Source of the DNA: Monarcha castaneiventris obscurior
Taxonomy: Eukaryota; Chordata; Aves; Passeriformes; Monarchidae
Assembly (NCBI GenBank): GCA_026261815.1
Contig: JAMPIT010000484.1
Span: 15,288,501-15,352,500, forward strand
Reading direction: 5' to 3'
DNA length: 64,000 nt
A program made the position numbers and the translations under genes. The notes beneath the pieces were generated by a model. It saw only the letters and a list, made by a program, of their open reading frames with translations. It did no database searches and was not told the DNA's origin. Numbering within the stretch: the first letter of the stretch is position 1; every line of letters starts with the position of its first letter. Positions 62,801 to 64,000 of the stretch are shown here, piece after piece.

Positions 62801-63921
62801 CTGGCTTTGCGGACAATGAGGTAAGCAAGCAGAGATGAACTATCAGAGCCCCAGAGGAGAGGAAGTGTCACCAAAGCTGGCATGAAATAGTCTGGGGAAG
62901 GAGGAAGAATGTGGGTCAGAGGGGACCAGGGGATTGGGGGTCTCCAGTTCAACCATTCCCTCAGAAAAGCCATTTAGGTCAGGATGCTCAGAGCCTTCTC
63001 CAGCTGAGCTTTGACAATCCTAAGGGTGGCAAATCCCCTCTGCTCTGCATGGTCATTCTGTGCCATGTTACCCATGAATGGAGCTGCCTGTGGCCATGGA
63101 CAGAGTCTGGGCTTGGCTGGGGAGCTACACAGCAGCAGGGAATGGGAGAGACCAGCTCATCCATTTCTCATCCCTGTGCACTGGTGCTCATTCAGACACT
63201 GACAGGAGAAGAACTGAAGCTCCACGTGTCATCCAGCAATGTCGTCCTCTTCAGCTTCAACCTCACGACGGGCACCATCATCCCATCCCAGTCAGGATAC
63301 GACCTCCACGTCTCAGACCTCCCAGCCAGCAACAGTACAGAGCACTCAGTAGGTTTAGCTGTGACAGAGGGCAAAAAAAGCCCACAAGTTTTCACCACAT
63401 CTCTTTTGAAACAGGGAATGATGGGGAGCCTTTCTGGGCAGGTGACATCATCTGTGTCCTGTGCTGTAGGACGCCAAGGGGATCAATGACACGATGGTTG
63501 TGGAGTGGGACATCGTAGCTTTCAATGGCATCATTCATGTGATTGCAGAGCCACTGAGGCTCCCACCGCCCATCGTTCACCTTGGCCAGGTGAGTCTGGG
63601 GCATGAAGAGGGCTGGCATTAGGCCTGGGAATGGGGAGGACGTGACAGAGCCATCCCAAGAACTGGCCTCGTCCTCTGCTCTCTGGCGTGGCTCATTTTG
63701 GGAGGGCTGCCCACGGTGCCGCCGGGGAGCAGCAGCAGGGGCGCGGTGCCGTGACGGGGCCTCTGGTTTCGGCACAGGTGAACGGTGCGCAGGGCTCGGG
63801 CTCCGTGGCCACGGGGACGCTGTCAGCGCTGTGCTTCGCGCTGGCGCTGGCTGCGGGTGCCGGCGTCGCCTACTACTGGGTGAGGAGGCGGCGGCAGCAG
63901 GGCCAGTTCGGGTACTACCAG
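12933..63921 (+). CDS. STAB1: STAB1 (stabilin-1), 67 coding exons, 3' end outside the window
   Basis: Stabilin-1 is a large type I scavenger and trafficking receptor of alternatively activated macrophages and sinusoidal/lymphatic endothelium. It takes up SPARC, modified LDL and other ligands and shuttles between plasma membrane, endosomes and the trans-Golgi network. The 67 exons listed below join without frameshift into 2540 codons, compared with about 2570 residues for the whole human protein. Approximate residue ranges are: signal peptide 1-24; EGF block 1 about 73-360; FAS1-1 about 365-508; FAS1-2 509-665; EGF block 2 about 721-990; FAS1-3 997-1125; FAS1-4 1130-1276; EGF block 3 about 1328-1598; FAS1-5 1599-1737; FAS1-6 1738-1894; EGF block 4 about 1980-2225; Link 2228-2325; FAS1-7 2335-2492; transmembrane about 2502-2527. 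All introns are GT-AG. EGF exons are mostly bounded by phase 1 introns and FAS1 exons by phase 0. Introns not described separately were read through and show nothing recognisable beyond short simple repeats. The tail and stop codon are beyond 64000. Confidence 0.95.
13917..13934. repeat. 18-bp perfect palindrome in intron 1
   Basis: ACCCTTTCATGAAAGGGT equals its own reverse complement with no spacer. It is followed by TATAAA at 13935-13940. It could be a homodimer binding site or chance. Confidence 0.9.
13966..13993. repeat. Imperfect inverted repeat in intron 1
   Basis: CATTAAGGTGACT and AGTCACCCTAATG flank a TT spacer with one mismatch in 13 pairs. GGTGACTTTAGTCACC is the core. It lies 32 bases after the 18-bp palindrome. 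Confidence 0.85.
18453..18589 (+). CDS. STAB1: STAB1 exon 2
   Basis: Encodes [38 protein letters not shown] and RLGVRDC (residues 28-73), matching the cysteine-rich start of mature stabilin-1 with its CxSCAA and CPxGWL signatures. Acceptor TTTCTTTTTAAG, donor CAG|GTAAGG, phase 0 to 2. Confidence 0.92.
20068..20183 (+). CDS. STAB1: STAB1 exon 3
   Basis: Residues 73-112: [20 protein letters not shown] followed by [20 protein letters not shown]. The CCPGFWG motif is the hallmark of the first stabilin EGF-like unit. Phase 2 to 1, donor ATG|GTAAGT. Confidence 0.93.
21255..21340 (+). CDS. STAB1: STAB1 exon 4: EGF-like
   Basis: Residues 112-140: [19 protein letters not shown] then [10 protein letters not shown], nearly the same as the mammalian unit. 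Acceptor CTTACCTGCTAG, donor AAG|GTCAGT, phase 1 to 0. Confidence 0.93.
22394..22463 (+). CDS. STAB1: STAB1 exon 5: laminin-type EGF segment
   Basis: Residues 141-164: [20 protein letters not shown] then CQSE. The [15 protein letters not shown] pattern is the laminin-EGF-like second half that continues exon 4. Phase 0 to 1. Confidence 0.92.
23250..23345 (+). CDS. STAB1: STAB1 exon 6: EGF-like
   Basis: A phase 1-1 module, residues 164-196: [19 protein letters not shown] then [13 protein letters not shown]. It has six cysteines in EGF spacing and an NGS sequon. GC content is higher than in flanking introns. Confidence 0.93.
23781..23897 (+). CDS. STAB1: STAB1 exon 7: EGF-like
   Basis: A phase 1-1 module, residues 196-235: [38 protein letters not shown]. 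It corresponds to the mammalian ELPVCQ...C unit. Acceptor GTGATTGCAG, donor AAG|GTGAGA. Confidence 0.93.
24640..24836 (+). CDS. STAB1: STAB1 exon 8: one and a half EGF-like units
   Basis: Residues 235-300: [57 protein letters not shown] and RRPGE. The GFQGDG and NGGCPENS signatures are typical. Entered in phase 1, left in phase 0. An NST sequon is present. Confidence 0.94.
25034..25167 (+). CDS. STAB1: STAB1 exon 9: EGF-like
   Basis: Residues 301-345: [44 protein letters not shown]. It finishes the unit begun in exon 8 and starts the next. Phase 0 to 2, donor CAG|GTAAGC. The N-terminal part diverges from the human protein but the cysteines are kept. Confidence 0.9.
25168..26852 (+). other. 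STAB1: STAB1 intron 9 with CR1 insertion
   Basis: A 1.7 kb intron. Its last 250 bases contain a recognisable CR1 3' end (26610-26733), in the same orientation as the gene, ending about 120 bases before the acceptor of exon 10. The rest shows nothing recognisable. Confidence 0.8.
26610..26733 (+). mobile_element. CR1 LINE 3' end (5'-truncated)
   Basis: Reads as the 3' terminus of a chicken-repeat-1 element: TCCCTGGAAGTGGTCAAGG, ACAGGTTGGATGGGACT, GAGCAAACTGGTCTAGTGGA, ATGATCTTTAAGGTCCCTTC and ACCCAAACCATTCTGTGATT. The ATTCTGTGATTCT end is the CR1 terminal repeat. 5' truncation is usual for this non-LTR family. There is no coding capacity left. Confidence 0.9.
26853..26980 (+). CDS. STAB1: STAB1 exon 10: EGF end and FAS1-1 start
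   Basis: Residues 345-388: [35 protein letters not shown] and NVAKKMF. The EGF domain ends at the GDGRSCY motif and the first FAS1 domain begins. Phase 2 to 1; the donor TTG|GTAAAT is weak. Confidence 0.9.
27193..27284 (+). CDS. STAB1: STAB1 exon 11: FAS1-1 core strand
   Basis: Residues 388-418: [19 protein letters not shown] then [20 protein letters not shown] is the FAS1 H1 motif. Acceptor CTTTTTACAG, donor AAT|GTAAGT, phase 1 to 0. Confidence 0.93.
28240..28362 (+). CDS. STAB1: STAB1 exon 12: FAS1-1
   Basis: Residues 419-459: [20 protein letters not shown] then [18 protein letters not shown]. The [12 protein letters not shown] segment is the helical FAS1 part with the conserved histidine. 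Phase 0-0, donor CAG|GTAGGG. The upstream open frame is intronic. Confidence 0.92.
28363..29851 (+). other. STAB1: STAB1 intron 12 with microsatellite at its 3' end
   Basis: A 1.5 kb intron whose last 90 bases are an imperfect TTG/TTA trinucleotide array (29762-29846) ending three bases before the acceptor AG. Before that there is only AT-rich, non-coding sequence with a C/T-rich patch near 28720-28780. Confidence 0.85.
29762..29846 (+). repeat. TTG/TTA trinucleotide microsatellite
   Basis: About 85 bases of TTG repeats with interspersed TTA, followed by about 15 uninterrupted TTA units. The array abuts CCCAG, the 3' splice site of exon 13, and so takes the place of the usual polypyrimidine tract. 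Confidence 0.97.
29852..29998 (+). CDS. STAB1: STAB1 exon 13: FAS1-1 end
   Basis: Residues 460-508: [58 protein letters not shown] is the FAS1 H2 motif. Phase 0-0, donor CAG|GTACAG. The acceptor CCCAG directly follows the TTA array. Confidence 0.92.
30601..30663 (+). CDS. STAB1: STAB1 exon 14: FAS1-2 start
   Basis: Twenty-one codons, residues 509-529: [21 protein letters not shown]. This is the first helix of the second FAS1 domain and is almost the same as in mammals. Acceptor TCTTCTTGCAG, donor GAG|GTAAGC. Confidence 0.94.
31264..31377 (+). CDS. STAB1: STAB1 exon 15: FAS1-2
   Basis: Residues 530-567: [20 protein letters not shown] then [18 protein letters not shown]. It contains the H1 motif [11 protein letters not shown]. 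Strongly conserved, phase 0-0. Confidence 0.95.
31795..31848 (+). CDS. STAB1: STAB1 exon 16: FAS1-2
   Basis: Eighteen codons, residues 568-585: [18 protein letters not shown]. This is the LxxLVxxHIY helix with the conserved FAS1 histidine. Acceptor CTTTCCTTAG, donor GCG|GTAAGG. Confidence 0.94.
32654..32734 (+). CDS. STAB1: STAB1 exon 17: FAS1-2
   Basis: Residues 586-612: [20 protein letters not shown] then TINISAD. The MANQxLxxNIS pattern matches stabilin-1 and includes an NIS sequon. Phase 0-0, donor GAT|GTAAGT. Confidence 0.94.
33020..33178 (+). CDS. STAB1: STAB1 exon 18: FAS1-2 end
   Basis: Residues 613-665: [40 protein letters not shown] and [13 protein letters not shown]. It carries the H2 motif [14 protein letters not shown] and the stabilin CxEEQHKIV link. 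Phase 0-0. Confidence 0.95.
34033..34095 (+). CDS. STAB1: STAB1 exon 19
   Basis: Residues 666-686: [21 protein letters not shown]. This is a cysteine-rich linker following FAS1-2, with an NSS sequon. Twenty-one codons, phase 0-0. Confidence 0.94.
34096..35393 (+). other. STAB1: STAB1 intron 19 with pyrimidine-rich tract
   Basis: A 1.3 kb intron. Positions about 34950-35155 are almost wholly C and T on the + strand, ending about 240 bases before exon 20. The remainder shows no recognisable feature. Confidence 0.8.
34950..35155 (+). repeat. Polypyrimidine low-complexity tract
   Basis: About 200 bases made largely of TTCC, TCTC and CCCT words with few purines, giving a strong strand asymmetry. 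It produces a meaningless serine/proline/leucine-rich open frame. It is far larger than a normal splice-site pyrimidine tract. Confidence 0.9.
35394..35495 (+). CDS. STAB1: STAB1 exon 20
   Basis: Residues 687-720: [19 protein letters not shown] then [15 protein letters not shown]. The [18 protein letters not shown] stretch is one of the best conserved parts of stabilins, with an NQT sequon. Phase 0-0. Confidence 0.95.
36415..36501 (+). CDS. STAB1: STAB1 exon 21: EGF block 2 start
   Basis: Residues 721-749: [19 protein letters not shown] then [20 protein letters not shown] opens the second EGF block. The acceptor has a strong pyrimidine tract (GCTTTTTTTTTCAG). Phase 0-0. Confidence 0.95.
36835..36946 (+). 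CDS. STAB1: STAB1 exon 22: EGF-like
   Basis: Residues 750-787: [19 protein letters not shown] then [18 protein letters not shown]. It ends in phase 1 at the weak donor AAG|GTTGGT. Matches the mammalian CSDGIQGNG...CHIC unit. Confidence 0.94.
37422..37605 (+). CDS. STAB1: STAB1 exon 23: EGF-like
   Basis: Residues 787-848: [55 protein letters not shown] and SLNDTA. It holds one full EGF unit and the start of the next, with an NDT sequon. Phase 1 to 2, donor AAG|GTCAGT. Confidence 0.94.
37794..37887 (+). CDS. STAB1: STAB1 exon 24: EGF-like
   Basis: Residues 848-879: [32 protein letters not shown]. The GYEGDGFSC end of one repeat and the start of the next. Phase 2 to 0, acceptor ATACTTTTAAG. 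Confidence 0.94.
38808..38966 (+). CDS. STAB1: STAB1 exon 25: EGF-like
   Basis: Residues 880-932: [53 protein letters not shown]. The phase 0-0 boundaries cut each EGF repeat at its middle, as in the neighbouring exons. Acceptor CTCCTGAAG. Confidence 0.94.
39798..39893 (+). CDS. STAB1: STAB1 exon 26: EGF-like
   Basis: Residues 933-964: [41 protein letters not shown] and NGGCHDL are canonical stabilin EGF signatures. Thirty-two codons, phase 0-0. Confidence 0.94.
40265..40360 (+). CDS. STAB1: STAB1 exon 27: last EGF of block 2
   Basis: Residues 965-996: [19 protein letters not shown] then [13 protein letters not shown]. It leads into FAS1-3 through CYGDI. The donor AAA|GTTAGT is weak. Phase 0-0. 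Confidence 0.94.
40947..40994 (+). CDS. STAB1: STAB1 exon 28: FAS1-3 start
   Basis: Sixteen codons, residues 997-1012: [16 protein letters not shown]. This is the first FAS1-3 helix, equivalent to mammalian ELEANAHFSIFYQWLK. Acceptor TATTTGAAAG, donor AAG|GTAAGA. Confidence 0.92.
41691..41720. repeat. Three tandem 10-bp repeats in intron 28
   Basis: CCCAGGAGAG occurs three times without mismatch, about 140 bases before exon 29. A short minisatellite seed with no known role. Confidence 0.95.
41858..41988 (+). CDS. STAB1: STAB1 exon 29: FAS1-3
   Basis: Residues 1013-1056: [20 protein letters not shown] then [20 protein letters not shown] and FLV. The H1 motif is [10 protein letters not shown], with NVT and NLS sequons. 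Phase 0 to 2. The acceptor GGACAACAG has a poor tract immediately before it. Confidence 0.92.
42369..42480 (+). CDS. STAB1: STAB1 exon 30: FAS1-3
   Basis: Residues 1056-1093: [19 protein letters not shown] then [19 protein letters not shown]. RAHFLxG is the conserved FAS1 helix; an NST sequon is present. Phase 2 to 0, acceptor TTTTCCCCTCAG. Confidence 0.93.
42710..42787 (+). CDS. STAB1: STAB1 exon 31: FAS1-3 H2 motif
   Basis: Residues 1094-1119: [17 protein letters not shown] then [17 protein letters not shown] is the H2 motif; NAS is a sequon also present in mammals. Phase 0-0. Confidence 0.94.
43148..43249 (+). CDS. STAB1: STAB1 exon 32: FAS1-3/FAS1-4 junction
   Basis: Residues 1120-1153: [19 protein letters not shown] then [19 protein letters not shown] closes FAS1-3 and FSTFKELLE opens FAS1-4. 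Phase 0-0. Confidence 0.93.
43730..43837 (+). CDS. STAB1: STAB1 exon 33: FAS1-4
   Basis: Residues 1154-1189: [20 protein letters not shown] then [25 protein letters not shown] is the H1 motif. NNS and NVT are sequons. Phase 0-0, acceptor ACATTTTTTAG. Confidence 0.92.
44325..44456 (+). CDS. STAB1: STAB1 exon 34: FAS1-4
   Basis: Residues 1190-1233: [53 protein letters not shown] is the conserved histidine segment. Phase 0-0. Confidence 0.93.
44652..44780 (+). CDS. STAB1: STAB1 exon 35: FAS1-4 end
   Basis: Residues 1234-1276: [43 protein letters not shown]. The H2 position reads [11 protein letters not shown] and lacks the usual histidine; mammalian FAS1-4 is also divergent here. Phase 0-0. 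Confidence 0.92.
45489..45545 (+). CDS. STAB1: STAB1 exon 36
   Basis: Nineteen codons, residues 1277-1295: [20 protein letters not shown] short cysteine-rich linker equivalent to mammalian EKCVNCTRRFRC. Acceptor GTGCCCTAG, donor GTG|GTGAGT. Small, but in phase with both neighbours. Confidence 0.88.
46332..46427 (+). CDS. STAB1: STAB1 exon 37
   Basis: Residues 1296-1327: [18 protein letters not shown] then [14 protein letters not shown]. The GCxxTCAK motif corresponds to the human GCSYTCAK. The first half is poorly conserved. Acceptor TATATCCTCAG, phase 0-0. Confidence 0.88.
46428..47504 (+). other. STAB1: STAB1 intron 37
   Basis: A 1.1 kb intron. I see no exon, transposon end or significant repeat in it. 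Open frames on both strands are chance. Confidence 0.7.
47505..47700 (+). CDS. STAB1: STAB1 exon 38: EGF block 3 start
   Basis: Residues 1328-1393: [57 protein letters not shown] and ADCKS. Two EGF/laminin-EGF units. Markedly GC-rich compared with upstream exons. Phase 0 to 1, donor CAG|GTGACA. Confidence 0.95.
48015..48062. repeat. 24-bp tandem duplication in intron 38
   Basis: Two adjacent copies of a 24-base unit centred on TGTGACATTTTCTT, with a few mismatches, about 105 bases before exon 39. It looks like a local replication slip. Confidence 0.85.
48167..48262 (+). CDS. STAB1: STAB1 exon 39: EGF-like with RGD
   Basis: A phase 1-1 module, residues 1393-1425: [19 protein letters not shown] then [13 protein letters not shown]. 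It contains an RGD tripeptide at about residues 1406-1408 (48205-48213), where human stabilin-1 has QGD as I recall it. Donor AAA|GTACGT. Confidence 0.95.
49222..49267 (+). CDS. STAB1: STAB1 exon 40: EGF-like, first half
   Basis: A small 46-base exon, residues 1425-1440: [15 protein letters not shown]. It supplies the first cysteines of an EGF repeat completed by exon 41. Phase 1 to 2, acceptor TTCTCTTGCAG, donor CAA|GTAAGT. Confidence 0.88.
49905..49984 (+). CDS. STAB1: STAB1 exon 41: EGF-like, second half
   Basis: Residues 1440-1467: [18 protein letters not shown] then [19 protein letters not shown] closes the repeat begun in exon 40. Several sequons (NSS, NGT). Phase 2 to 1. Confidence 0.92.
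50740..50865 (+). CDS. STAB1: STAB1 exon 42: EGF-like
   Basis: A complete phase 1-1 EGF module, residues 1467-1509: [43 protein letters not shown]. The EIDPC start and GYAGDGTLC end resemble a calcium-binding-type EGF. Acceptor GTGGTCACAG. Confidence 0.95.
51345..51418 (+). CDS. STAB1: STAB1 exon 43: EGF-like, first half
   Basis: Residues 1509-1533: [18 protein letters not shown] then IKTGPKK. Phase 1 to 0. It is completed by exon 44. Confidence 0.94.
51744..51818 (+). CDS. STAB1: STAB1 exon 44: EGF-like, second half
   Basis: Residues 1534-1558: [19 protein letters not shown] then INLCEE. GYSGDG ends one repeat and INLC begins the next. Twenty-five codons, phase 0-0. Confidence 0.93.
52395..52514 (+). 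CDS. STAB1: STAB1 exon 45: last EGF of block 3
   Basis: Residues 1559-1598: [20 protein letters not shown] then [20 protein letters not shown]. It matches the mammalian NNGGCSPYATC...VGDGLTC unit. Phase 0-0. Confidence 0.94.
53458..53505 (+). CDS. STAB1: STAB1 exon 46: FAS1-5 start
   Basis: Sixteen codons, residues 1599-1614: [16 protein letters not shown]. This is the first FAS1-5 helix, analogous to exon 28 in length and position. Donor CAG|GTTGGT is weak. Its identity is supported by phase and by position between exons 45 and 47. Confidence 0.85.
53628..53711 (+). CDS. STAB1: STAB1 exon 47: FAS1-5
   Basis: Residues 1615-1642: [20 protein letters not shown] then [19 protein letters not shown] is the H1 motif; NTT is a sequon. 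Phase 0-0. Confidence 0.94.
54305..54451 (+). CDS. STAB1: STAB1 exon 48: FAS1-5
   Basis: Residues 1643-1691: [38 protein letters not shown] and [21 protein letters not shown] is the conserved segment. Phase 0-0, acceptor TTCTGTCTGCAG. Confidence 0.95.
54603..54740 (+). CDS. STAB1: STAB1 exon 49: FAS1-5 end
   Basis: Residues 1692-1737: [46 protein letters not shown]. Textbook H2 motif [13 protein letters not shown]. Phase 0-0. Confidence 0.95.
55369..55428 (+). CDS. STAB1: STAB1 exon 50: FAS1-6 start
   Basis: Twenty codons, residues 1738-1757: [20 protein letters not shown]. Equivalent to mammalian RNVTAAAQGFGYKIFSGLLK, sequon kept. The intron after it is only 99 bases. Confidence 0.94.
55528..55704 (+). 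CDS. STAB1: STAB1 exon 51: FAS1-6
   Basis: Residues 1758-1816: [71 protein letters not shown] is the H1 motif and LKAHMIRD the histidine segment. Very GC-rich third positions. Phase 0-0. Confidence 0.96.
56208..56294 (+). CDS. STAB1: STAB1 exon 52: FAS1-6
   Basis: Residues 1817-1845: [19 protein letters not shown] then [23 protein letters not shown] matches mammalian RTMHGTPISFSCS. Phase 0-0, acceptor TTTTTCCCTCTTAG. Confidence 0.94.
56727..56873 (+). CDS. STAB1: STAB1 exon 53: FAS1-6 end
   Basis: Residues 1846-1894: [49 protein letters not shown]. The H2 motif has the form [15 protein letters not shown], as in mammals. Phase 0-0. Confidence 0.95.
57044..57109 (+). CDS. STAB1: STAB1 exon 54
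   Basis: Twenty-two codons, residues 1895-1916: [22 protein letters not shown]. Matches the mammalian CSICGLEPPCPEGS linker. Donor CGG|GTAAAG, phase 0-0. Confidence 0.93.
57712..57937 (+). CDS. STAB1: STAB1 exon 55
   Basis: Residues 1917-1992: [74 protein letters not shown]. This linker of aromatic and basic residues corresponds to the human WRFYPKFW...CCPGHYGSEC region; only the start and CC end are clearly conserved. Phase 0 to 1. Confidence 0.93.
58564..58713 (+). CDS. STAB1: STAB1 exon 56: EGF block 4
   Basis: Phase 1-1, residues 1992-2042: [54 protein letters not shown] followed by a laminin-EGF-like half. GC-rich. Confidence 0.95.
59319..59423 (+). CDS. STAB1: STAB1 exon 57: EGF-like
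   Basis: Phase 1-1, residues 2042-2077: [36 protein letters not shown]. Six cysteines in EGF spacing, NCT sequon. Acceptor CATTCCTCACAG. Confidence 0.95.
59882..59989 (+). CDS. STAB1: STAB1 exon 58: EGF-like
   Basis: Phase 1-1, residues 2077-2113: [34 protein letters not shown]. Close to mammalian VCTPPCAPEAVCRAGNSCEC. Very GC-rich. Confidence 0.95.
60178..60371 (+). CDS. STAB1: STAB1 exon 59: one and a half EGF-like units
   Basis: Residues 2113-2177: [63 protein letters not shown]. Phase 1 to 0, parallel in layout to exon 8. Acceptor TTTCCCCCGCAG. Confidence 0.95.
60974..61118 (+). CDS. STAB1: STAB1 exon 60: last EGF-like before Link
   Basis: Residues 2178-2226: [48 protein letters not shown]. 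Nearly the same frame of cysteines as human NTRRCECHAGYVGDGLQC. Phase 0 to 1. Confidence 0.95.
61145..61181. repeat. 14-bp tandem repeat, 2.6 copies, in intron 60
   Basis: GGCCACATTGGAGA occurs twice in tandem followed by GGCCACATT, all without mismatch. It begins 27 bases after exon 60. Small minisatellite. Confidence 0.95.
61543..61676 (+). CDS. STAB1: STAB1 exon 61: Link domain, first half
   Basis: Residues 2226-2270: [46 protein letters not shown] and AxxAC are Link-module landmarks carrying the first cysteine. Phase 1 to 0, donor CAG|GTCAGG. Confidence 0.96.
61992..62157 (+). CDS. STAB1: STAB1 exon 62: Link domain, second half
   Basis: Residues 2271-2326: [55 protein letters not shown]. 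It supplies the remaining three Link cysteines (HLC, SCG, FCY) and the GWL/GIVDYG framework. The domain binds hyaluronan in the paralogue stabilin-2. Phase 0 to 1. Confidence 0.96.
62380..62486 (+). CDS. STAB1: STAB1 exon 63: EGF-like end and FAS1-7 start
   Basis: Residues 2326-2361: [36 protein letters not shown]. CxCRxGFVGDG matches all stabilins; FSTFYS opens the last FAS1 domain. Phase 1 to 0. Confidence 0.95.
62701..62820 (+). CDS. STAB1: STAB1 exon 64: FAS1-7
   Basis: Residues 2362-2401: [51 protein letters not shown] is the H1 motif. NDT sequon. Phase 0-0, acceptor GTCTCTTCTAG. Confidence 0.95.
62920..63050 (-). repeat. Degraded CR1 LINE fragment in intron 64
   Basis: The + strand reads like the reverse complement of a CR1 3' region: TCTCCAGTTCAACCATTCCC, GATGCTCAGAGCCTTCTCCA, GCTGAGCTTTGACAATC. 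Strongly diverged, so old. Ends approximate. Confidence 0.7.
63196..63348 (+). CDS. STAB1: STAB1 exon 65: FAS1-7
   Basis: Residues 2402-2452: [51 protein letters not shown]. Aligns with mammalian MTLSGPDLELHASN...HSGLSLIISD. NLT and NST sequons. Phase 0-0. An adjacent open frame continues past the donor by chance. Confidence 0.93.
63470..63589 (+). CDS. STAB1: STAB1 exon 66: FAS1-7 end
   Basis: Residues 2453-2492: [55 protein letters not shown] is the H2 motif with the stabilin-specific WDI. Phase 0-0, donor CAG|GTGAGT. Confidence 0.95.
63778..63921 (+). CDS. STAB1: STAB1 exon 67: transmembrane segment and tail start
   Basis: Residues 2493-2540. A small-residue and glycine-rich hydrophobic stretch, [19 protein letters not shown] then AGVAYYWV, forms the single transmembrane helix. 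RRRRQQGQ follows as the stop-transfer and start of the cytoplasmic tail, ending FGYYQ. Phase 0-0, donor CAG|GTACGG. By comparison with the 69-exon human gene, about two more exons with the tail sorting signals and stop should follow. Confidence 0.94.
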
Positions 63922-64000
63922 GTACGGGCGAGCTGGGCAGCGGGACGTGGGGCGGCGGCTGGAGCCGGGGGGCCGGGCCCCGTCCCCGGTGCCGCAGCCC
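63922..64000 (+). other. STAB1: Start of STAB1 intron 67, cut by the window edge
   Basis: GC-rich sequence after the donor at 63922. No further exon is visible before the window ends. Confidence 0.8.

Noticed and set aside
12933..63921. Gene is STAB2 rather than STAB1
   Set aside because: NISCH lies immediately upstream in the orientation seen for human STAB1, and linkers such as [18 protein letters not shown], GCxxTCAK and RTMHG-like match stabilin-1 by position. The Link similarity to STAB2 alone is not enough.

Overview
This is vertebrate nuclear DNA, most likely from a bird. Genes are split into short GT-AG exons, and the interspersed repeats I recognise are CR1 LINE 3' ends. The clearest CR1 (about 26610-26733) finishes with the ATTCTGTGATTCT-type tail common in avian genomes. 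A passerine is plausible, but I cannot prove the species. There are no bacterial operons, CRISPR arrays, phage or viral genes.

Layout. (1) About 210-5199, + strand: the last six coding exons of NISCH (nischarin / imidazoline receptor IRAS), ending at the TAG at 5197-5199, followed by a roughly 0.75 kb 3'UTR with an AATAAA signal at 5933-5938. (2) 5956-12932: about 7 kb of intergenic DNA with one degraded CR1, one perfect hairpin and no recognisable gene. It must contain the STAB1 promoter. (3) 12933 to the window edge, + strand: STAB1 (stabilin-1), from the signal-peptide exon through the exon encoding the transmembrane segment. I could thread 67 consecutive coding exons with compatible phases and no frameshift or stop, giving 7620 coding bases (2540 codons). 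The cytoplasmic tail and stop codon lie beyond position 64000. Introns shrink and GC content rises strongly from left to right across the gene.

How the genes work. NISCH encodes a cytosolic/endosomal scaffold that binds integrin alpha-5, PAK and IRS proteins; only its C-terminal part is here. STAB1 encodes a large type I scavenger receptor of macrophages and sinusoidal endothelium. Its domain order is signal peptide, four EGF-rich blocks, seven FAS1 domains, one Link (hyaluronan-type) domain just before FAS1-7, then a transmembrane helix. The NISCH-STAB1 order and orientation are the same as on human 3p21, which supports STAB1 rather than the paralogue STAB2.

I did not find an undescribed biological system. 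The points most worth a second look are: a TTG/TTA microsatellite that runs into the 3' splice site of STAB1 exon 13; an RGD tripeptide in an EGF-like repeat; a Link domain that looks partly STAB2-like; a perfect 14-bp-stem hairpin upstream of STAB1; and a pair of palindromes in STAB1 intron 1.
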